From NCBI RefSeq assembly GCF_018390735.1, contig NZ_JAHBCL010000015.1, positions 47,684 to 111,683 on the forward strand: a stretch of 64,000 bases of DNA, written 5' to 3'. The notes under the pieces are model-generated. The model saw only the letters and a list, made by a program, of their open reading frames with translations. It ran no database searches and was not told where the DNA came from. Shown piece after piece: positions 35,562 to 44,710 of the stretch (position 1 is the stretch's first letter; each line of letters opens with the position of its first letter). The position numbers and the translations under genes are program-made. Origin of the DNA: Fusibacter paucivorans. Lineage in GTDB: Bacteria; Bacillota; Clostridia; Peptostreptococcales; Acidaminobacteraceae.

Positions 35562-35942
35562 CTAATGCCCCCCAATTGCGATGACAAACGCGACGACCAT
35601 TTTTTTACTGTGTGACAATGAAAGCTGAAGTTCAGTGATCTTCAAAGATTCTGCCAGCGTTTTGGCCTTCCCGTGCAATATAATATAAGGTTTGCCCAGT
35701 TCATCTCTGAGCACTTCAATTTCCTTGAGTTCAAATCCGCGCACACCTGTGCCAAAGCACTTTGAAACAGCTTCTTTTGCCGCAAATGTCGCAGCAATTG
35801 TTTCTGCCTTCATATGTTTTAGCTCAAAATAAACGCGTTCATTTTCTGTAAAATAGCGTTCAATAAAATGCGGCCGCTTTTTGAGAATTGCCACTATTCG
35901 CTCAATTTCCAATAAATCGACACCATTGCCGATCAATCCCAT
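35562..35942 (-). CDS. acpS: Holo-[acyl-carrier-protein] synthase
   Basis: 126 residues. GNGVDLLEIERI (about 5-16) is the N-terminal metal-binding motif and FAAKEAVSKCFGTG (about 59-72) the second. The C-terminus SLSHSKKMVVAFVIA is typical. It transfers 4'-phosphopantetheine from CoA to ACP. I chose the ATG at 35942 with GGAG 9 nt upstream. First gene of the acpS-nnr pair. Confidence 0.93.
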   Translation of the reverse strand: MGLIGNGVDLLEIERIVAILKKRPHFIERYFTENERVYFELKHMKAETIAATFAAKEAVSKCFGTGVRGFELKEIEVLRDELGKPYIILHGKAKTLAESLKITELQLSLSHSKKMVVAFVIAIGGH

Positions 35943-36018
35943 TTCATCACGCTCCATTACACATAATCGTACACATTATACTTCGAATATAGTTATTCGT
36001 CAATGATGCTAACCCCCG

Positions 36019-36726
36019 CTAAACCTTTGCACGAACACGAATTTTCATTTTCGGAAATGCTTTTGCATGACAATTTGCAAAAGCCTCCAGAACCGATTTT
36101 GAATACGTTTCAAAATGACAATCTTCAAGCTGGTTTGCCGTGTACTGGTACTGTTGCAGCGACCAAGCCTGTGCACCTGCAATTCGCCTGCCCATTTTTT
36201 CGAGAACATCCTCTCGATGGTACGGAGACAATACAGTGGTTCTAAATTCATGATCAATTCCGCTCCCAATAGTCAAGTCAATTGAAGCATTCAGCCATGC
36301 AGTCGACGCCGCCAAGACCGGATCTGCTATAAAAGGTGCATAATCCGAAATCAACCATTTATAGTCCATGGCAACATAATCAAGCAGCGATTCTCGAAGC
36401 AGGTGTTCAAGCATCTCTGGATTTGAACCATTCGTATCCAGCTTGACTGCATAGCCTTCATTTTTCAGCATTCGAATACAATCCGGCAAATCACGGTAAA
36501 GTGTTGGTTCCCCACCCGAAATAACGACAGCACGAATGTGCTGTCGTCTTTGATCAAGCTTAGTTAATATCGTATCAAATGTCTCTGTCGCGGGGGCTCT
36601 TCCACTTGCCAAGTCCCCATTGTGACAATATGGGCATTTAAAATTGCAGCCATTGGTGAATATAACACTAGACAAATGGCCTGGGAAATCACTATAAGAT
36701 GTTTTTAAAAAGCCGCCGATGTTCAA
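36019..36726 (-). CDS. nrdG: Anaerobic ribonucleotide reductase activating protein (radical SAM, NrdG type)
   Basis: 235 residues. The radical-SAM cluster motif is CNFKCPYC (about 27-34), followed by VVISGGEPTLYRDL (about 68-81) and KLDTNGSNPEML. The N-terminal GGFLKTSYSDFPGHLSSVIF is characteristic of the longer clostridial NrdG-type activase (TIGR02495). It generates the glycyl radical on NrdD using AdoMet and a reductant. The start is a TTG at 36726 with GGAG 10 nt upstream. It lies 100 bp downstream of nrdD. Confidence 0.9.
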   Translation of the reverse strand: MNIGGFLKTSYSDFPGHLSSVIFTNGCNFKCPYCHNGDLASGRAPATETFDTILTKLDQRRQHIRAVVISGGEPTLYRDLPDCIRMLKNEGYAVKLDTNGSNPEMLEHLLRESLLDYVAMDYKWLISDYAPFIADPVLAASTAWLNASIDLTIGSGIDHEFRTTVLSPYHREDVLEKMGRRIAGAQAWSLQQYQYTANQLEDCHFETYSKSVLEAFANCHAKAFPKMKIRVRAKV

Positions 36727-36825
36727 AACGTTGTTGCTCCTTTAATACAGTCATTATTAGGGTTTATTATTGCGTTATCTTATTTTGCACAACATAGATC
36801 ATAGCTGTTTTTCTTTACGCTGCCA

Positions 36826-38919
36826 TTATCTAACGACAAAGGCTTTTCGATCAATAAATTCAGACTGCTTACCAACATTCCACGACTGGATCGGTCGATG
36901 GTAACCGACGACGCGCGACCAGATTTCCGTGGTCTTACCGCATGTTGGACAGGTTGCATGTTCCCCAGCAATATACTTATGGTCTTCACAAATGCTAAAA
37001 GTCGGCGTGATCGTAAAATACGGCAGTCGATACTGCTGGGTCACATCTTTTAAAATCGTCTTTACGATTTCCACATCCTCAATTCGCTCGGGAATAAAGC
37101 CGTGAAACACTGTGCCGCCAGTGTATTTCGTCTGCAATGAGTCCTGTGCATTTAACGCTTCAAATAAATCTTCTGTATAGCCAACCGGAAGCTGTGTCGA
37201 ATTCGTATAGTAAGGTGCTCCGACGCCTGCTGTGACGATATCCGGGAACATCGCCTTGTCAATTTTAGCAAATCGGTAAGCAGCGCCTTCAGCAGGACTT
37301 GCTTCCAAATTGTAGAGATGGCCGGTTTCGAGCTGAAATTTCAGAAGCACTTCGTTCATATAATCCAGGATAGCCTCTGCCATTTGCTTCCCTTTAACCG
37401 TTAAGATGCTCTCACGGCTCCCGGTGAAGTTTTGAATACATTCATTCATGCCGTTTGGCCCAATGGTAGCAAAGTGATTGTGCCAGTATTCGCCCTGGGT
37501 ATCGTAAACATCTTGAAGGTAATATCTCGAGTAGGGATAAAGCCCGCGCTGCATATTTTCTTCGAGAATTTTCCGCTTGGATTCGAGCGATTGTTTTGCA
37601 ATATCCATCAGTCTTTCGAGGCTGTCGAAAAGCCCTTCCATCGTATGATTCATATAGCCAAGCCGCGCCATATTAATGGTTACAACGCCAATGGAGCCCG
37701 TCTTCGGATTAGCGCCAAACAATCCGCCGCCTCTTCTGATGAGCGCTTTGTTATCAAGTCTCAAGCGACAGCACATGCTGCGGACATCTTCCGGATTAAG
37801 GTCTGAATTGACAAAATTACTAAAATACGGCGTACCGTATTTAGCCGTCATTTCCATAATGATATCTGTCACTTCATTTTGCCAATTCCAGTCATCTGTA
37901 ATATTGTAGGTCGGTATCGGAAATGTAAAAATACGTCCTTTTGCATCTCCAGCCATCATCACTTCGCAAAATGCTCTATTAATCATGTCCATTTCCGTTT
38001 GAAATTGTGCATAGGTTTTATTGAAATCATGTTTGCCGTCGACGATAATCGGCAAATCACGATGCGTAATCGGCACTTCTTTATCCATGGTGATATTGAA
38101 AAACGGCGTTTGAAAACCAACGCGCGTCGCGATATTCATATTGAAGATAAACGTTTTCATATAATGTTTCACGGTATTATAATCAAGACCGTCCTGCGCG
38201 ACAAAAGGGGCGAGCAGTGTATCAAAATTTGAAATTGCCTGCGCGCCGGCCGCTTCGCCCTGCACCGTATAAATAAAGTTGACAATTTGAAGGAGTGCCG
38301 TATCAAAATGCTTTGCAGGCGCTGCTTCAACTTTCCCCGCCACGCCGCCGAATCCTTTCAACAGCAAATCTTCGAGGCTCCAGCCGCAGCAATAGGTAGA
38401 AAGCAACCCCAAATCATGAATATGCAGTGCACCCGATTCATGTGCATCTGCAATTTTTTCATCATAAACTTCATTTAGCCAAAATGATTTTGAAGCTTTT
38501 GAAATGATATGGTTGTTGAGTCCTTGCAGGGAAAAACCCATGTTGGAGTTTTCTTTGACGAGCCAGTCGTTTTGGCCTAGATAATCGTCAAAGAGCGATA
38601 AAATATCCATTGCCGTCTGACGATGCGCACGCTTTTTCTTATGCTCATAACGGTATTTGATATAATTTTTTGCCGTTTGATACTCGCCCATCTGCATCAA
38701 TGTATTTTCAACGACGTCCTGAATGGATTCAACTGTCGGTTTTTCAGCTTTTTCAAGTGTAATGACAACATAATCCGTGATCACTTCTGAAAGTTTTACC
38801 ATGTCTTTTCTAAGCCGATCAGGTTTTGTTGCGGCCAAAGCCTTTAAAATCGCCTGTTCTATTTTTTTCCTGTCAAAGGCGACGAGTGCGCCATTGCGCT
38901 TTTCAACATTCATTTGCAT
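36826..38919 (-). CDS. nrdD: Anaerobic (class III) ribonucleoside-triphosphate reductase
   Basis: About 697 residues. An N-terminal ATP-cone (KRNGALVAFDRKKIEQAIL) provides allosteric control. The catalytic core includes HIHDLGLLSTYCCGWSLEDL, a TGHLYNLEASPAEG segment and the C-terminal zinc site (CEDHKYIAGEHATCPTCG). The glycyl radical site lies in RVVGYHRPIQSWN near the C-terminus. It makes dNTPs anaerobically. I chose the ATG at 38919 with GGAGG 7 nt upstream; the open frame extends 17 codons further. Its activase gene follows. Only the oxygen-sensitive reductase is encoded here. Confidence 0.94.
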   Translation of the reverse strand: MQMNVEKRNGALVAFDRKKIEQAILKALAATKPDRLRKDMVKLSEVITDYVVITLEKAEKPTVESIQDVVENTLMQMGEYQTAKNYIKYRYEHKKKRAHRQTAMDILSLFDDYLGQNDWLVKENSNMGFSLQGLNNHIISKASKSFWLNEVYDEKIADAHESGALHIHDLGLLSTYCCGWSLEDLLLKGFGGVAGKVEAAPAKHFDTALLQIVNFIYTVQGEAAGAQAISNFDTLLAPFVAQDGLDYNTVKHYMKTFIFNMNIATRVGFQTPFFNITMDKEVPITHRDLPIIVDGKHDFNKTYAQFQTEMDMINRAFCEVMMAGDAKGRIFTFPIPTYNITDDWNWQNEVTDIIMEMTAKYGTPYFSNFVNSDLNPEDVRSMCCRLRLDNKALIRRGGGLFGANPKTGSIGVVTINMARLGYMNHTMEGLFDSLERLMDIAKQSLESKRKILEENMQRGLYPYSRYYLQDVYDTQGEYWHNHFATIGPNGMNECIQNFTGSRESILTVKGKQMAEAILDYMNEVLLKFQLETGHLYNLEASPAEGAAYRFAKIDKAMFPDIVTAGVGAPYYTNSTQLPVGYTEDLFEALNAQDSLQTKYTGGTVFHGFIPERIEDVEIVKTILKDVTQQYRLPYFTITPTFSICEDHKYIAGEHATCPTCGKTTEIWSRVVGYHRPIQSWNVGKQSEFIDRKAFVVR

Positions 38920-39083
38920 GCGATCCCCTCCTCTTGCTACATACAGTATATCCATATCAATTATACACAATATCTTGTTAGGGTGCCGATGTTTTTTTTA
39001 TGTTTTTTTCATGGGACCTATGTCCTGGTGCTATCGTCTCTAGCTTCATTATGCTAAAATAGGAATAGATGGGAGGCGATACC

Positions 39084-39644
39084 ATGATCTTATACCAAGC
39101 GATACATACAGCCTTAAAAGCACACGACGGCCAAATACGCAAATTGGATCTCGATCTCTATGCGGCACATCCAATTGAAGTGGGGATGATCTTGTCGAAA
39201 TATGGCTTTTCAGACGATGTCATCTGTGCGGGGATTCTTCACGATACCCTCGAAGATACACCACTCATTTATGACGATCTCATAAAAGCATTCGGCAAAC
39301 ACGTTGCAGACCTTGTCAATGACTGTACCGAGCAGGATAAATCACTCGACTGGCAAACACGTAAAAAACGTTACTTGGCGCATCTCGAAACCGTTTCAGA
39401 TGAAGTGAGGTTTATCGTCTGTGTTGACAAGCTTACAAACTTGAAGAGTATCCACAGACACCTCAGTGAAATGGGCGATACGCTGTGGACAAAATTCAAC
39501 GCGGGATTCGAGCAGCAGTCATGGTACTATCACGCCGTATTAAAGCGCCTGGCACCTATTCGGCACCACGCGCTCTATCGTGAACTTGCATCTGAAATTG
39601 ATCTCGTCTTTCCGGCTAATGAAACAGAAACACAAGTGAAATGA
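39084..39644 (+). CDS. HD-domain phosphohydrolase (MESH1/SpoT-like)
   Basis: About 186 residues. The metal-binding motifs of an HD hydrolase are present: His in ALKAH (about 13), AHPIEVGMIL, and HDTLEDT (about 58-64), the HDxxED pattern of (p)ppGpp hydrolases such as MESH1/SpoT HD domains. There is no synthetase, TGS or ACT domain, so it is a small stand-alone hydrolase. ppGpp or another nucleotide 3'-diphosphate is the likely substrate, by homology only. GGGAGG 7 nt upstream fixes the ATG at 39084. Single gene on the + strand between minus-strand operons. Confidence 0.82.
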   Translation: MILYQAIHTALKAHDGQIRKLDLDLYAAHPIEVGMILSKYGFSDDVICAGILHDTLEDTPLIYDDLIKAFGKHVADLVNDCTEQDKSLDWQTRKKRYLAHLETVSDEVRFIVCVDKLTNLKSIHRHLSEMGDTLWTKFNAGFEQQSWYYHAVLKRLAPIRHHALYRELASEIDLVFPANETETQVK

Positions 39645-39695
39645 AGCAATGATGCCCTTTCCTTAATACAAGTATTTTCTGACGCTATTTGCGGT

Positions 39696-40658
39696 CTAAA
39701 GCTGATAGCCCAATGCCGCCATCATTTTTAAATCCGCTTCGACCACACTGCCAATCGTCGTCAAATAATTGCCTACCATTAACGCGTTGACACCACCTGT
39801 CAGCGCGTTTTCAACGTGTCTTCCCAGCTTGGCTCTCCCACCTGCAATGCGAATATCCGCCTCCGGTAAAATCAGGCGAAACATCGCAAGTGTTCTTAAA
39901 ATCTCATCCGTAGAAAGTGGGGCATTCATCGCCATTGGCGTTCCTTCAATCGGCATCAGTATGTTCATGGGAACAGATTGTATGCCAAGCGCCTTGATTT
40001 CAAAAGCGAGGGAAATGCGGTCTGCCATCGTCTCACCAAGTCCCATGATCCCTCCGCAGCAGACATTCAAGCCTGCTGATTGACATACTTTCACGGTTTC
40101 AATACGCTCATCATAGGCATGTGTCGTACAGATCGTCGGATAAAATTTTCTCGACGTTTCCAGATTGTGATGATAAGTTGTAACACCGACCGCTTTCAGC
40201 CTTTGCGCTTGTAAAGCCGTCAGCATGCCATGTGAAGCGCAGAGCGAAAGTTGCGTTTCTGCTTTCAGCCGTCTGTAAACCGGTTCAAGTGCTTCCAGCA
40301 GCGAATCGCTCAGATACCCACCGCTTGTCACAATCGAAAAACAATGAACGCCTGATTCTTCTGCTGTTTTTGCAGCCTTTAAGATGTCCTCCGTTGGCAT
40401 CATGCCATAAGTCGTCACATCTGTCGGATAATATTTTGACTGCGCACAAAATTTACAATCTTCACTGCACTTGCCGCTCCTGCCATTGACAATGGTGCAC
40501 AGCGATGTTTGCGTTCCCTTAAATTGACGTCGTACAGCATCTGCTCCCATCATCAAATCCTCCGTTTGAACCATGGGATTCTCTGCAAGATGGCAAACCG
40601 CTTCATACGACCATGAAGCCACTGCCGTTTCTTCCTGTAAAGCCTCTTTCCATTCCAT
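39696..40658 (-). CDS. bioB: Biotin synthase
   Basis: About 320 residues, normal for BioB. CSEDCKFCAQSKYY (about 55-68) carries the radical-SAM CxxxCxxC, with HCFSIVTSGG, YHHNLETS (2Fe-2S ligand region), CCGGIMGLGE and RIAGGRAKLG near the C-terminus. It inserts sulfur into dethiobiotin. I chose the ATG at 40658, spaced 9 nt from GGGGG, over earlier in-frame starts inside bioY. It lies 13 bp after bioY; the remaining biotin genes are not in the window. Confidence 0.94.
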   Translation of the reverse strand: MEWKEALQEETAVASWSYEAVCHLAENPMVQTEDLMMGADAVRRQFKGTQTSLCTIVNGRSGKCSEDCKFCAQSKYYPTDVTTYGMMPTEDILKAAKTAEESGVHCFSIVTSGGYLSDSLLEALEPVYRRLKAETQLSLCASHGMLTALQAQRLKAVGVTTYHHNLETSRKFYPTICTTHAYDERIETVKVCQSAGLNVCCGGIMGLGETMADRISLAFEIKALGIQSVPMNILMPIEGTPMAMNAPLSTDEILRTLAMFRLILPEADIRIAGGRAKLGRHVENALTGGVNALMVGNYLTTIGSVVEADLKMMAALGYQL

Positions 40659-40671
40659 CAGCGGCATCCCC

Positions 40672-41241
40672 CTATCGTACACGGTAAGCTTTCGTATAGC
40701 CCATTTGTCTAAGTCGCGGCAGAATAATAGCGGCAACGGATGCCGTAATAACACTCATAATCAGATCAGGTCCTATAAAAGGTACAAAACCGCCTACGAC
40801 GGCATTCATGAATGTATAAGTTCCCGTTGCCAAATAGACTCTGACAATTAAATATAAATAAGGAACACCGACAATATAAACGACCATCAGACCCGCTACT
40901 GTCGCCGCCAATACTTTGGGCAGTGAAACCTCCGACATGCGTTCAGTCGCCCAACCAATGATATAGGCGCATATGATAAAGCCTAAAAGGTAACCAAATG
41001 TTGGCTGAAAAATATAAGTTGGCCCGCCGCCGTTTGTAAAAACCGGGATGCCGATCAGACCCATGCCGACATAAAGCAGTTGCGACAACACACCGCGTTT
41101 AGCACCGAGTAAAGCCCCGGAAAGTGCGCAGAAAAAGAACTGAAATGTAAAGGGCACAACGCCGATCTGTATTTTGATAAACGCTCCAATCGCCGTCAAT
41201 GCGGCAAAAATAGCAATAATGACCATATCTCTCGTCTTCAT
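40672..41241 (-). CDS. bioY: Biotin ECF transporter S component BioY
   Basis: About 189 residues, six hydrophobic spans. The BioY signature is clear: VPFTFQFFFCALSGALLG (about 26-43), GLIGIPVF, GGGPTYIFQPTFGYLLGF (about 73-90). It captures biotin; an EcfAA'T module elsewhere would energise it. I chose the ATG at 41241 with GGGAGG 7 nt upstream. First in the bioY-bioB operon behind a consensus promoter with BirA-like half-sites, so import and the last synthesis step should be induced together when biotin is low. Confidence 0.94.
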   Translation of the reverse strand: MKTRDMVIIAIFAALTAIGAFIKIQIGVVPFTFQFFFCALSGALLGAKRGVLSQLLYVGMGLIGIPVFTNGGGPTYIFQPTFGYLLGFIICAYIIGWATERMSEVSLPKVLAATVAGLMVVYIVGVPYLYLIVRVYLATGTYTFMNAVVGGFVPFIGPDLIMSVITASVAAIILPRLRQMGYTKAYRVR

Positions 41242-41274
41242 GAAATTTCCTCCCAATCCTATTTGAATAATTCT

Positions 41275-41343
41275 ATTTTAAATGTCAACCAAGTAATTGT
41301 CAACAGTTTACGTAAACTTGGTTGTCAATCGAGGTTAACAATA
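41275..41343 (-). promoter_or_regulatory. bioYB promoter with overlapping BirA-like half-sites
   Basis: On the minus strand TTGACA (41303-41298), a 17-nt spacer and TAAAAT (41280-41275) make a near-consensus sigma-A promoter 34 bp before bioY. Overlapping and just upstream of it are several repeats of the type TTGTTAACC, GTTTAC and GGTTGACA with 14-16 nt spacing, for example TTGTTAACC then, after 15 nt, GTTTACGTA. This is the pattern of Bacillota BirA operators. Which pair is used cannot be told by eye. Confidence 0.6.
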
Positions 41344-41409
41344 CAGTCAACATTATTTTATCAGTGTTTCAAGAACCAAAACAGGCACATCACTTTGATT
41401 GTCTTCAAA

Positions 41410-41450
41410 AAATAAAAAAAACACACCTCCTGCCAAATTAGAGATGTGTG
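41410..41450 (-). terminator. Rho-independent terminator downstream of psuG
   Basis: On the minus strand CACACATCTC pairs with GGAGGTGTGT (one wobble), followed by a run of Ts. The 358-bp gap 41242-41599 otherwise holds only the bioYB control region and AT-rich sequence with no supported gene. Confidence 0.8.
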
Positions 41451-41599
41451 AAATCCATTTACATTCGAATAAAAGGGGGAAATGTAAATGTTTAAAAAGA
41501 AATTTAACGTGTGCTTAATGATATCAAATCCAAGCTTGACAGTCAATTAAGTTTCTATTAATAAATGCTTTAATATTGTTAAACTTTGTTAAAGAAAAA

Positions 41600-42535
41600 T
41601 CAGTACTTCTGTAATAGCGCATATGCTTTGGCAATATTGGCACCTACTCTAGCATTGTTGTAAATGAGTTGAATATTTGCCGCTAAACTCGTCCCCTCCG
41701 TTAAACGTTTAATTTCGGACAATAGATACGGCGTCGTCTCCTTACCTTTAATACCGCGTTCAGCTGCATGTTTTAAAGCCGATTCAATAATACCGTCGAT
41801 AAATTGTTTGTCCAGTTGATCTTCTGCCGGAATAGGATTGGCAATCACCAGTCCGCCATTCAGTCCAAGATTCCATTTATGATGTATCGCAGCAGCGACA
41901 TCCTCCGGCGTGTCCATACGATAATCCACATTAAAGCCGCTTGAACGCGTATAAAAGGCAGGCAGTTCCTCAGTGCCATAACCAATAACGGGAACCCCCA
42001 GCGTCTCGAGGTGTTCAAGGGTCAGTCCCAAATCGAGTATTGACTTCGCACCGGCACAAACGACGGCAACAGAAGTCTGTCCCAATTCCGTCAAATCCGC
42101 AGAAATGTCAAAGGTCTCTTGAGCACCTCTGTGAACACCTCCAATGCCGCCTGTCACAAAGACGGCAATCCCAGCGAGCGCTGCGCAGATCATCGTCGCC
42201 GCCACTGTCGTCGCACCGTTTTGCTTATTTGCGATCACAATTGGGAAATCTCGTCTGGAAACTTTAACGACGTTTTGTGCCTGCCCTAAATATTCAAGTT
42301 CATCATCTGTAAGCCCCACTTTAATAACACCGTTCAAAATGGCAATCGTCGCCGGCACGGCACCCTCGCGACGAATAATCGACTCTACTTCACGGGCCGT
42401 CGCCACATTTTCAGGATAAGGCATACCATGACTGATAATCGTCGATTCCAGTGCGACAACGGGCTTGCCGGCTGCCAGCGCTTCTTTAACTTCAGGTTTA
42501 ATGTATAATACATGCTTTAAATAGGCTTGATTCAT
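41600..42535 (-). CDS. psuG: Pseudouridine-5'-phosphate glycosidase
   Basis: 311 residues. [17 protein letters not shown] (about 27-43), [28 protein letters not shown] (about 129-142) and the catalytic region [11 protein letters not shown] are diagnostic of PsuG/IndA. It splits pseudouridine 5'-phosphate to uracil and ribose 5-phosphate. AAAGGAT upstream of the ATG serves as ribosome binding site. It is 92 bp downstream of the kinase gene, in the same transcript, and ends before the terminator at 41450-41410. Confidence 0.95.
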   Translation of the reverse strand: MNQAYLKHVLYIKPEVKEALAAGKPVVALESTIISHGMPYPENVATAREVESIIRREGAVPATIAILNGVIKVGLTDDELEYLGQAQNVVKVSRRDFPIVIANKQNGATTVAATMICAALAGIAVFVTGGIGGVHRGAQETFDISADLTELGQTSVAVVCAGAKSILDLGLTLEHLETLGVPVIGYGTEELPAFYTRSSGFNVDYRMDTPEDVAAAIHHKWNLGLNGGLVIANPIPAEDQLDKQFIDGIIESALKHAAERGIKGKETTPYLLSEIKRLTEGTSLAANIQLIYNNARVGANIAKAYALLQKY

Positions 42536-42627
42536 ATGATTTCATCCTTTCCTCACTGCGCATCCCCTGCGCGGTTTCAACACTTTGAAATTTATTGGCG
42601 CTCTCATTGGAGCGCTAAGCACATCCT

Positions 42628-43701
42628 CTACAATGATGCAATCGCTTCAGACAGCGGCATCTGTGGCTGAGATATTTGATGTGACGCACACCTTAACGCC
42701 ATGTTAACACGTGTTTCCAACGGTACATCGAAAAAAATGCCATGAACATAACCTGCAAAAAATGCATCTCCCGCACCAGTTGTATTTTGAACGGCTACGC
42801 GATGACTTTCAAAAAAACGCACTTCTCGATGATTGCCGACAACGACGCCATCAGCACCCAGCGTCAGTGCTACTTCCCCAATGCCAAGTGATACAAGCGC
42901 CTCGCACAGCCTTGTTGCATAATCGCGTTCCGATTCATCTGCCATCTGTTCCATCTCCGTCAGTAATGCCGCTTCGATCAGATTAGGCTTTAAAAAATGA
43001 ATTTTATCCAAATGGCCTTTTAATTTAGCCGCTTTTGCCGTGGATACCGGATCAATGCAAATACGTCGATCTGAATACACGGTTAAAAGATATTGAATTG
43101 CCGCTTCACTTAAGTTCGTATCAAGTACCAACAGCCGAGCACCTTCAATCAATTTCCCCCATTGCATCAAATAATTGACGTCAATGGCATCTGCAATGTG
43201 CATCTGTGAAATCGCCATCGCCATATCATGATCGACATCGTTAATGCAAAGGTAGGTCGATGTCGGCAGCGACGAATGCATCATAACGCCTGCGGTGTGG
43301 ATTCCCTTTTGGTTGAGCGCTTCTAAAAGCTTTCGCCCAAAATCATCTTGACCAACCGCCGAAATAAAGTGAACCGGATGCCCCAGTGCCGAAAGATTTT
43401 CAGCAATATTGCGACCAACGCCGCCGGCACGCGTCATCACCGTCCCAATATTCGAATCCCGCGGAATAAGCTTTTTATCGGGTGTTCCAATAATGTCCAT
43501 GTTGCTGCCGCCGATAACGACAATATACGGAGACGAATCGACAATATAGCCGCGCCCTTTAATGTAGCCTTTTTTCATGAGATTCGAAATGTGAACGGCA
43601 ACGGATGATCGCTGAATGCCCAGCCGTTCTGCCAACATTTCCTGCGTAATCAGCGGTTCGCCTTCAATTAATCTTAGAATTTCACGCTCGCGTTCTGTCA
43701 T
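42628..43701 (-). CDS. psuK: PfkB-family pseudouridine kinase with N-terminal winged-helix domain
   Basis: About 357 residues. Residues 1-55 form a MarR/DeoR-like winged helix (EILRLIEGEPLITQEML, RSSVAVHISNLMKKG), and residues 60-357 a PfkB kinase with VIGGSNMDIIG and the anion-hole/catalytic NTTGAGDAFFAGYVHG (about 309-324). By pairing with psuG it phosphorylates pseudouridine. The fusion of a DNA-binding head suggests it also regulates its own operon. I chose the ATG at 43701 with GAGGTGG just upstream. The ATAAAC-ATTT-GTTTAT palindrome 15 bp upstream could be its operator. No transporter gene is nearby. Confidence 0.88.
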   Translation of the reverse strand: MTEREREILRLIEGEPLITQEMLAERLGIQRSSVAVHISNLMKKGYIKGRGYIVDSSPYIVVIGGSNMDIIGTPDKKLIPRDSNIGTVMTRAGGVGRNIAENLSALGHPVHFISAVGQDDFGRKLLEALNQKGIHTAGVMMHSSLPTSTYLCINDVDHDMAMAISQMHIADAIDVNYLMQWGKLIEGARLLVLDTNLSEAAIQYLLTVYSDRRICIDPVSTAKAAKLKGHLDKIHFLKPNLIEAALLTEMEQMADESERDYATRLCEALVSLGIGEVALTLGADGVVVGNHREVRFFESHRVAVQNTTGAGDAFFAGYVHGIFFDVPLETRVNMALRCASHQISQPQMPLSEAIASL

Positions 43702-43715
43702 AGCCACCTCAATTA

Positions 43716-43731
43716 ATAAACATTTGTTTAT
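43716..43731. promoter_or_regulatory. Palindrome upstream of psuK, possible autoregulatory operator
   Basis: ATAAAC-ATTT-GTTTAT is a 6-bp inverted repeat between the psuK promoter and start codon. A second GTTTAT copy lies 19 bp further upstream (43745-43750), giving a direct repeat on the same face of the helix only approximately. The binder is inferred to be the winged-helix domain of PsuK. Confidence 0.4.
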
Positions 43732-43756
43732 ATAGGATAATTTTGTTTATATATTT

Positions 43757-43784
43757 ATCATATCAGATCGCCCTTTAAAGTCAA
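43757..43784 (-). promoter_or_regulatory. psuK-psuG promoter
   Basis: On the minus strand TTGACT (43784-43779), 16-nt spacer, TATGAT (43762-43757). Good agreement with the sigma-A consensus, 55 bp before the psuK start. Confidence 0.6.
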
Positions 43785-44048
43785 GTCATCATCACCCACT
43801 TTTTTGCCTTTAATCAAAGAACGCGCATTTTACAATCACTTCAGCTTTTTTTATGCATTCGATTGCTGTCAAAATATCCTTGTGCCCCCACTGGATGCTA
43901 ATCGTTTTCTATTTGTTTTCTAACCTTGCTTTGGTGTTGTTCTAATGCTGACGGCCTATAATGAAATCATCCAAAGTTCATCAAAAGTGATCCGCCATTC
44001 GACGGCGAAACAGTCGAAAAAGATTCTTTCCAAATTTTAACCATGCTT

Positions 44049-44079
44049 TTGCACCTTATTAAGAAAGCGTGCGTATAAT
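44049..44079 (+). promoter_or_regulatory. Promoter of the DUF4342 gene
   Basis: TTGCAC (44049-44054) and a perfect TATAAT (44074-44079) separated by 19 nt, 36 bp before the ATG at 44115. Spacer slightly long. Confidence 0.5.
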
Positions 44080-44114
44080 GAAATTAACCGTTACGATTAA
44101 AGGAGGAACGTACA

Positions 44115-44597
44115 ATGTCAGTGAGTTTAGAAAAAATCGATATGCTTATGGAAAGAGCGAATATCAGTTATAAAGAAGCTAAAGAAGCCCTCGAAAAATT
44201 CGACGGCGACATGGTGGAAGCCCTTATCTACCTCGAATCCAATCAGAAAACTGCAAAACACACCGTAAGCAGACATCCACGTGAACACAGAGAACAACGC
44301 AGACAACAGCGCAGAACACAAAACAGAGACATCTTTGAAGACATCAAAGGATTTGTCCAAAAACTTCATAAAACCAGTTTCATCGTTTCAAAAAAAGATA
44401 GACGCCTTTTGGACATTCCATTAACAGTCGCCGGCATCATTATCCTCGTAACATTGCCAGCATCGCTATTCCTGCTCATTCTGCCATACTTCTTCGGTTA
44501 CCAAATCCGAATTCTCAACGCAGACGGCAGCAAGTTCAAATTCGATGAAATGGCACCAAAACAGGAAACACCTGTTGACGAAGACCGTTACGAATAA
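44115..44597 (+). CDS. DUF4342 family protein with UBA-like N-terminus
   Basis: 160 residues. Residues 1-42 (ISYKEAKEALEKFDGDMVEALIYLE) resemble a UBA/TS-N domain. A basic linker rich in His, Arg and Gln (residues 50-75: REHREQRRQQRRTQ) follows, then the DUF4342 domain with a hydrophobic segment (DIPLTVAGIIILVTLPASLF, about 100-119) that is probably a membrane hairpin, and an acidic tail. Function unknown. AAAGGAGG upstream of the ATG is a strong ribosome binding site. It has its own promoter and terminator, and precedes the two-component genes by about 110 bp. Confidence 0.85.
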   Translation: MSVSLEKIDMLMERANISYKEAKEALEKFDGDMVEALIYLESNQKTAKHTVSRHPREHREQRRQQRRTQNRDIFEDIKGFVQKLHKTSFIVSKKDRRLLDIPLTVAGIIILVTLPASLFLLILPYFFGYQIRILNADGSKFKFDEMAPKQETPVDEDRYE

Positions 44598-44607
44598 CGT
44601 AAAGACG

Positions 44608-44641
44608 AAAGGGTGAATGCTTAGGCATTTCACCCTTTTTT
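44608..44641 (+). terminator. Rho-independent terminator after the DUF4342 gene
   Basis: AAAGGGTGAAtGC pairs with GCaTTTCACCCTTT, followed by TTT, ten bases after the stop. Confidence 0.85.
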
Positions 44642-44710
44642 ACGCAAAGGCTTTTATTTCAATGGTTGAAATGCTATATTAAGATTAAAAAGTATCGTAT
44701 GGGAGGATAT

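Larger units (their letters stand above)
43702..44114. other. Divergent intergenic region between psuK and the DUF4342 gene
   Basis: 413 bp without a supported gene. It holds the psuK promoter and palindrome near 43716-43784 and a + strand promoter-like TTGCAC/TATAAT pair (44049-44079). The middle part (43800-44040) shows nothing assignable. Confidence 0.4.

Noticed and set aside
41361..41546. A 61-residue open frame in the bioY-psuG gap
   Set aside because: It overlaps the psuG terminator hairpin, has no ribosome binding site and shows low-complexity hydrophobic composition.
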